This document shows, piece by piece, positions 58,247-64,000 of a stretch of 64,000 nt of DNA. The translations under genes were made by a program, and so were the position numbers. The notes under the pieces were generated by a model. The model was not told the DNA's origin. It worked only from the letters and a program-made list of their open reading frames with translations, and ran no database searches. Positions within the stretch are counted from its first letter, which is position 1; the number at the start of each line of letters is the position of its first letter. Source of the stretch: Platynereis dumerilii (lineage: Eukaryota > Annelida > Polychaeta > Phyllodocida > Nereididae); NCBI GenBank assembly GCA_026936325.1, contig JAPTHN010000001.1, positions 128,255,138 to 128,319,137 of the forward strand, read 5' to 3'.

Positions 58247-58565
58247 TCTGTCACTTTGATATAGAAAAAGAGTGGACTGCTGCACTGTGTAAAATGGCAC
58301 TTCCTGTGTCATCATGCTGATGATTTGTCATGATCATACCCAATACTTTCGATGTTAATTTGATTTAAGGAGACTTATCCTGCTTGTTGGTGACAGCCAA
58401 ATGAAAGGATTATGCATCTGATTTTCACTCTAAAATCAGTTATGACAAGTCAAATGACCTTCTCTTGATCATGACTAATCAAACAGCCTCTGTTACCAAA
58501 GTTGAAAGTGGAGAAGATGACACTTCATCGGCTATCATGAGTCACAAAAGGCATTTTTCACATTG
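58247..58565 (-). repeat. Inverted fragment of HINE interior
   Basis: This stretch is a diverged reverse complement of 59260-59480 (and 52070-52270): AGATGACACTTCATC, ATCATGACTAATCAAACAGC and CAGTCCACTCT-like blocks match in inverse order. It lies immediately outside the 5' end of the element 58583-60300. Confidence 0.65.
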
Positions 58566-58582
58566 AAGTGGTCCTCATTTTT

Positions 58583-60300
58583 AACCGGCCAAAGGCCAGT
58601 TATTAGAGGAGGGCTTAAACGGATTTTTGGTGAAATGGGACTCTTGTCCACTTGTCCATGTGTCAATGTGTCCTGTCCATGTCCATTTCCACTTTTTCAC
58701 TTGCCTTGCCCCTCTGAACACGGTTCTGCAACCCAGTGAGCAATGGGGGCCAATGACAAATATGGACCTGCCCATTATGAATGGGGGATTCAGGTAGCTT
58801 TAAGGGGTTACCATGGTTACAGGTGAAATGAACAGCTGCAGCCAGCAGTGGGCCTGTGAGCCTCATTGGAGAAGGTGCCCCTGTGTCAGGATTGCTTATA
58901 ATTCCAAAGCACTGTGAGAGTCAAACCATTTCAGTACTTTTGTTTTAAGATAATTGTTCATGCCTAGATGAAGCATGTTTGCTCAGTGGATCATTATGTT
59001 TGTATAACACTTGGCCTTGTCTACTTCTTCACCAGCTTTCTGTACAGTGCTATGATGTAGTTATGTACCATTGCCAAATTATTCCTGCAAGCATTGTCTA
59101 TCAACACCCATCCACTAAACTCCACCAAGAGACCAGAGCCTTTCTCAGTGCATTTCTCATTCTGACATAATATTTCGACAAACTTTATCGTTACAGCCTG
59201 TACATTTGATATGCATAAAATGAGTGTTTGCATCCCACATATTTTGGCACTCTGTGACTGTGAGTCATAATAACTGATGAAGTGTCATCTCCCCAAATTT
59301 AACATCCATGGGAAACATAAGAGGCTGTTTGATTAGTCATGATAAAGAGAAGGCTATTTGATTTGTCATGTATCTAATAGAGTAAAATTATCGTGACAAA
59401 TCATCAATATGGTGATTCACGAAGTACCATTTTCACAGTGCAACAGCCCACTCTGGATGGATGGATATTAGTTTTACAGATTGTAAACTAAAGTTGTGTT
59501 TTAATTGCAGTCTGCAGAACTGGTTGCAAAAAGACGCTTGCCACCACACATAAACGGACCTGTAAAAATTCTGGCGGTCCGGTAAACCAGTTTTTACCGG
59601 CCCGCATGCCTTGTGAAAGGTCAGAGCGAGTTTAGAAGGCTGCTAGTATTTCACTTGGATTTATGAAATTTGGTGTAGGGATTCACTTTGGGGTCTCCTT
59701 CAAAATTTTTTGGAAACATCCAAGATGCCAGCCAAAATGGCCGCGATATTGTGAATTGCCTACTGTGACCTTAGTATACTGTATTTCACTTAGATTTATG
59801 AAATTTGGTACAGGGATTCACTTAGGGGTTCCTCTCAAATTTTTTTGGAAAAATCCAAGATGGCTGCCAAAATGGCCACCGTATTTTGAATTGCCCACTG
59901 TGACTTTAGTATTTCACTTAGATTTATTAAACTTGGTACAGGGATTCACTTAGGGGTTCCCCTAAGAATTTAAAAATAAAAATCCCAGATGGCTGCCAAA
60001 ATGGCCACCATATTTTGATTTGCCCACGGCGAATTTATTATTTGGTTTGGGGATTTGCTTAGGATTCCCTCATAAATTATGAGAAAATTTCCAAGATGAC
60101 TTACAGTTCTGAAATATGGTATAGGCATTTGCTAAGAGGATCGCCACAAAGTTTTTATGGCCTGCAGCAATCACTATCAGTCTGGCAATCACTGCTCAAT
60201 ACAAAACAGTCCATGTAATAATATGTAAATCACCCTCTTCATGATTTCAATCCCGAATATACAATCGCCAAAGGCCGGTTTTGAATCCATGGATTCTTGT
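58583..60300 (+). mobile_element. HINE element, AACCGGCC family, both ends visible
   Basis: The 5' hairpin is AACCGGCCAAAGGCCAGTT, then ATTAGAGGAGGG. Near the 3' end AAGGCCGGTT (60271-60280) complements the first bases, followed by GAATCCATGGATTC (60283-60296), a palindromic variant of the usual hairpin, and TTGTT. The middle matches 51417-52417. The satellite part (59640-60130) has about four units with AATTTGGTACAGGGATTCAC and CCAAGATGGCTGCCAAAATG. Noncoding. Confidence 0.85.
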
Positions 60301-60565
60301 TTCTATATCAAAGTGACAGACTGTAATGAATAATAATATATACTGAATCTTGCATGAGACCACTATGAGACCAACGAAAAGTTTTTTTCGTTTTTGTAAT
60401 GAAAGCATAATTCTCAAACAGGAAAAATCATTGCAAAATGGCTGTCTGTTACGGACTGAGGAGAATTCTAGCTTAATTTAATATATAAATATCTGAAAGA
60501 TATCTTTCTATCATTAACTTTGTTGTTTCATGTTAATTTTACAGTAAGGCCTAATCAAGTTAATA

Positions 60566-61858
60566 ATCTGGACGGAGTCCAGATACTGTTTGGCTACACT
60601 ACTACTTCTGTCAGCCTTGCCTTCCTGTCAACTATTCAAGCATTAAACATGACATATAGTGGTTTACTCCACTCAGCTCCTATTTCACCCTCCACCGCTG
60701 CACACATGCCATCCTAATGCGTCAGAGTGATGCAGCAGATAGATTAGGGCTAGATCTATCTGTAACAACTGTAGATAGATGCATACAGTGCTGAGAATAG
60801 GCAGAAATCACTAAATCTGATGCATTTGACTGCTGTCTGGCCCACCTGTCTGTAGCTTAGGGGGGACCAGTCCATCGATACTATACATTAGCTCTGATAG
60901 AGGAGATGGTTGCCATTGGAATGAAGCGATGTGATTGGTTGATGTCGTCCGGCTGGTGCCCGCTGTCTTTGCAGCTGTGAACAAGTAGTTCTTGGGTTTC
61001 CAGCTAGGGGGACACTCTCCGTAGCCATTTAACGTGCAAAATGCGTACCAGCGCCATTGGATTTGTGTGCTGTGCTAGGATGGTGCATGGAATGGTGTTG
61101 GGTTTGCCATGGTTTTCCTGAGTTTTGATTACAACAATTAAATCATATAAAGGATACTTGTGTGAAACCAAATACAGTTAATGAATTATGATAATCTCAT
61201 TATTGTCTTAAATGTATCTTTATTGAGATCGATAGAAACCGAGGGGTTGCAAATATGGGTCGCCAATTGGGGTCGCCTCGGGGGTGCACCAAGGGGCACA
61301 CCTCGGGGGGTGTGTGCTGAATGCTTGGCCTAGATGTGCTGCCATCTCATTATTGTCATAAACGTATCTTTATTGAGATCGATAGAAACTGGGGGGTCGC
61401 CAATTGGGGTCGCCTCGGGGGTGCGCCTCCGGGGGTGCACCTCCGGGGGCGCACCTCCGGGGGCGCACCTCCCGGGGGCGGCACCTCCGGGGGGCGGCAC
61501 CTCCGGGGGGCGGTACCTCCGGGGGGCGGCACCTCCGGGGGCGGCACCTCCGGGGGGCGGCACCTCCGGGGGGGCGGCACCTTCGCCATCATGATATTAC
61601 TCTACATAACTCAAGCCCTACTAACTTTCATCTCTCCCAATTCAACATAAGTATCAATCAAAACACTTTTGTGCGTTGCCGCATTACTAGCAAAATATGC
61701 ATTTCTCCCTCTCAAGGCCACTTAGGGCTAAGGTCCTCATAAAATTGGACCCCTGCTACTATAATTCAGCATACCCAACGACTAGCCCTAGCTTGTTTTA
61801 CAATGGTCAGGTCGATTATCACTGTCCAGATATGCAAATTCCAATTTGCCTTCTAGTT
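60566..61858 (+). mobile_element. Helentron-like element, ATCTGGAC family, copy 2
   Basis: It has the same 5' hairpin ATCTGGACGGAGTCCAGAT and 3' hairpin GCAAATTCCAATTTGC (61834-61849) with CTTCTAGTT as 16667-18260. The base before the hairpin repeat reads CTGTCCAGAT, one mismatch from the 5' complement. A block containing TCTTTATTGAGATCGATAGA occurs twice (61210, 61365), so the core was duplicated, and the GC-rich CACCTCCGGGGGCG minisatellite follows (61400-61585). Confidence 0.85.
61400..61585. repeat. GGCGGCACCTCCGGGG minisatellite
   Basis: About eleven units of a 13-16-base GC-rich motif. Several overlapping Pro/Gly-rich open frames on both strands arise from this repeat and are not genes. 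Confidence 0.95.
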
Positions 61859-61984
61859 TTACTCTGAATGAATCTTGGGTGTATATCAAGTTGATTCCTC
61901 TCCATTTTCAATAATAATATATTTTATAATAATTTCCGTACTTTGAACTAGTTTGATTTCTTCATAACCAGGAATGTACTTTTA

Positions 61985-63055
61985 TCCTCAGTCCAGTGTG
62001 AATCCTCGATTCTGATTGGTTGAGAGCTGAGGTGTATGACACCGTACACCCTGTCTGTCTTCACCAGACAGGGTGTACAGGAAAAACAATGATGTCACAA
62101 TTGCGACCATAGGATTGTTATGACGTCATCCTTGTAGCAACAATAGTCATGACATCACAATGCCATTGTTTGAGCCATTGTTACATCATCCTGGTGGCAG
62201 TACTGGTGATGACGTCACAATGCTGTTCCTTTGTTACTGAAAGACATTTCAGACTCAGTTTGCAAGAAAATCTATGGGCATCAATAAAACAAGAAGTCTG
62301 AGGATAAAACCGTTACACCCTGCTCGTTTTTCGAGGGTACGGAAATATACACCACTCAGGCCTCCATACACCACTCAGCCTTCGGCTTCGTGGTGTATGG
62401 AGTCCTTCGTGGTGTATATTCCCGTACCCTCGAAACGAGCAGGGTGTAACTGATATTATCCTCAGTCCAGTGTTAATCCTGAATTCTGATTGGTTGAGAG
62501 CTGAGGTGTATGAGACCGTACACCCCTTCTGTGCTCATCAGACAGGGTGCACAGGAAAAACAATGATGTCATAATGGTTACTAGGGCCTTGTGACATCAC
62601 TTCAGTTGGTGACGTCACGTAATGTGAAGCATCTTGATCTGGTCAGCAGCGACTAGGTAGGCCTGAGTACTGCATTACGATTGATCTTCTTGTGCACTCA
62701 ATAATCATCCGATTTACAAAATTCAAGTTGTAGCAGGTAGCTTAACCTTGTGGCTAAACAATTGACAGGTATTCCTGTGTCTGGGATTCAATCCCGTTCT
62801 AGCAGTGCACTATTACGGATAAAGAGTCTGCTCGCGATTTTCTCAACACTGACCAGAATAAAATTGCTTGGGAACGATTTAGCATAAAAGAGAGATGACT
62901 GAGGATAAAACCGTTACACCCTGCTTGTTTTGGGAGGGTATGAGAATATACACCAATCAGGCCTCCATACACCACTCAGCCTTCGGCTTCGTGGTGTATG
63001 GAGTCCTTCGTGGTGTATATTCCCGTACCCTCCAAACAAGCAGGGTGTAGCTGAT
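61985..63055. mobile_element. Two tandem copies of a TGACGTCA-rich hairpin MITE
   Basis: Copies at about 61985-62460 and 62461-63055 share TCTGATTGGTTGAGAGCTGA, a short CACCCTGTCTG/CAGACAGGGTG hairpin, several TGACGTCA sites (62111, 62210, 62609) and a long terminal hairpin around GCCTTCGGCTTCGTGGTGTA. They meet at TTATCCTCAGTCCAG. No reading frame of note. Confidence 0.75.
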
Positions 63056-63185
63056 AGTACTTTTACTTGTACTTGAGCTAAAGTACTTGTACTTGAGTAC
63101 TCTATTAAAAAGCTGTACTTGGACTTGTACTTGTACTTGCCAAGTGCCCATGTACTTGTACTTAAGTACAATGGATTGTACTTGA
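63056..63185. repeat. ACTTGT minisatellite
   Basis: Many ACTTGT and AAGTACTTGT units occur in a row; the open frames on the minus strand (Lys/Tyr-rich) come from this repeat. Confidence 0.9.
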
Positions 63186-63550
63186 CCCCAAGCCTGCTTG
63201 GTACAGGGATTCACTTAGGGGTTCCCCTCAAAATTTTTGGAAAAATCCAAGGTGGCTGTCAAAATGACCAACATATTTTGAATTGCCTACTGTGACTTTA
63301 GTATTTCACTTAGATTTATGCAATTTGGTATATGGGTTCACTTAGGGGTTCCCCTATGAAATTTTTAGAAAAATCCAAGATGGCTGCCAAAATGGCCACC
63401 ATATTTTGAATTGCCCACTGCGACTTTATTATTTGGTTTGGGGATTTGCTTAGGGGTTCCCTCATAAATTATGAGAAAATTTCCAAGATGGCTGCCAAAA
63501 TGGACAGTTGGACACCATATTTTGAAGTGCCCACTGTGACTTGAAGTTAA
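63186..63550 (+). repeat. HINE satellite units without element ends
   Basis: About three units of the AATTTGGTACAGGGATTCAC and CCAAGATGGCTGCCAAAATG family, diverged; no 5' or 3' hairpin was found near. Confidence 0.8.
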
Positions 63551-63564
63551 TCTCCCTAAAGACG

Positions 63565-63960
63565 TTAAGTATTACCATATTTCTGAAATATCAGTATGAT
63601 GTTGCTGTGCCTACAAATCCAGCCCAAAAAAATGTGTCCTATCCGCACTTACTTTTTCAGTAGGGCCAATTGAATTTACATTAAAATGTTAATAAAAATA
63701 CTTAAATTATTAGTTTTTATGGATAAAAAAATAGCTAGAGTATTACCATGTCTTTAAAATTCCAACCAGATGATCCTTGCTTTATTAACTGTAAATTGGT
63801 AAAAAAATGAAGTGGTCCATCCACATCCGTTTTTGAACTGTGGTCAGTTAAAGCTCTGGTTAAAGCACAACAGGCAAATTCAGCTGTTCTGTCTCCAGTC
63901 TGGGAAATTACCATCACGTGATGACAATTGCAATTCCAACTAAGTCCTGGCCCTAATAGG
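63565..63960 (-). repeat. Inverted copy of the dispersed repeat at 40240-40690
   Basis: The order of conserved blocks is reversed and complemented relative to 40240-40690, for example CTTACTTTTTCAGTAGGGCC and TTAAAATGTTAATAAAAATA. It may continue beyond the window. Confidence 0.75.
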
Positions 63961-64000
63961 ATGATTGAGTGTGCGGGGTTGATCAGTTGGGTATCAAAAG

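Noticed and set aside
61330-61650. Several Pro/Gly/Arg-rich frames on both strands
   Set aside because: All derive from the GC-rich CACCTCCGGGGGCG minisatellite.

Overview
This is animal nuclear DNA, most likely from a marine invertebrate. It is AT-rich by eye, has no long open reading frames, and is packed with SINE, LINE and DNA-transposon remains, GATA/TATC and GGAA/TTCC microsatellites and intron-like splice signals. The repeat style suggests an invertebrate such as an echinoderm, hemichordate or lancelet, but nothing here fixes the phylum. No complete host gene could be supported. Host coding evidence is limited to one good small acidic exon (20792-20859) and weaker candidate exons at 1948-2110, 2311-2448 and 7502-7628.

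The dominant content is a crowd of non-autonomous rolling-circle elements of the Helentron/HINE type. They insert between two T residues without an obvious target duplication, start with a short hairpin, end with a 3' hairpin a few bases from the terminus, and usually carry a minisatellite core. Elements with both ends visible lie at 10554-10846, 11313-16391 (host of the next), 11707-14218, 16667-18260, 22003-22631, 26100-27405, 34583-37966 (host of 36293-36989), 48931-49848, 54050-57389, 58583-60300 and 60566-61858. One-ended pieces lie at about 1213, 3173, 9428, 20755, 50340 and 51417. In each two-ended family the outer arm of the 5' hairpin is copied as its reverse complement just inside the 3' hairpin. 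The arm sequence differs between families, so the two ends covary. Four insertions can be checked against empty-site or host-repeat copies inside the same window.

Cut-and-paste elements are layered over these: a hAT-like insertion (14700-15289), a piggyBac-like element (19123-20564), three tiny hAT MITEs with perfect 8-bp duplications (33967-34054, 40085-40179, 40773-40875), a palindromic Tc1/mariner MITE (38922-39408), a Tc1-like element with inverted and direct repeats (43706-45362) nested in a larger inverted-repeat element (43090-45492), a CACTG-ended element (46537-48488), a 9-bp-duplication element (52418-53607), a 168-bp MITE (53619-53786) and a Harbinger-like MITE (56578-56868). LINE remnants occur at 31683-32378 and 37489-37749, and tRNA-derived SINE pieces at 6567-6631, 40735-41045 and 41695-41890.

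Two very large imperfect palindromes (3509-8793 and 25936-31233) form the large-scale frame of the left half, and other elements have inserted into their arms. The window therefore reads as a nested transposon deposit in an intron or intergenic region, with relative insertion order readable in many places.
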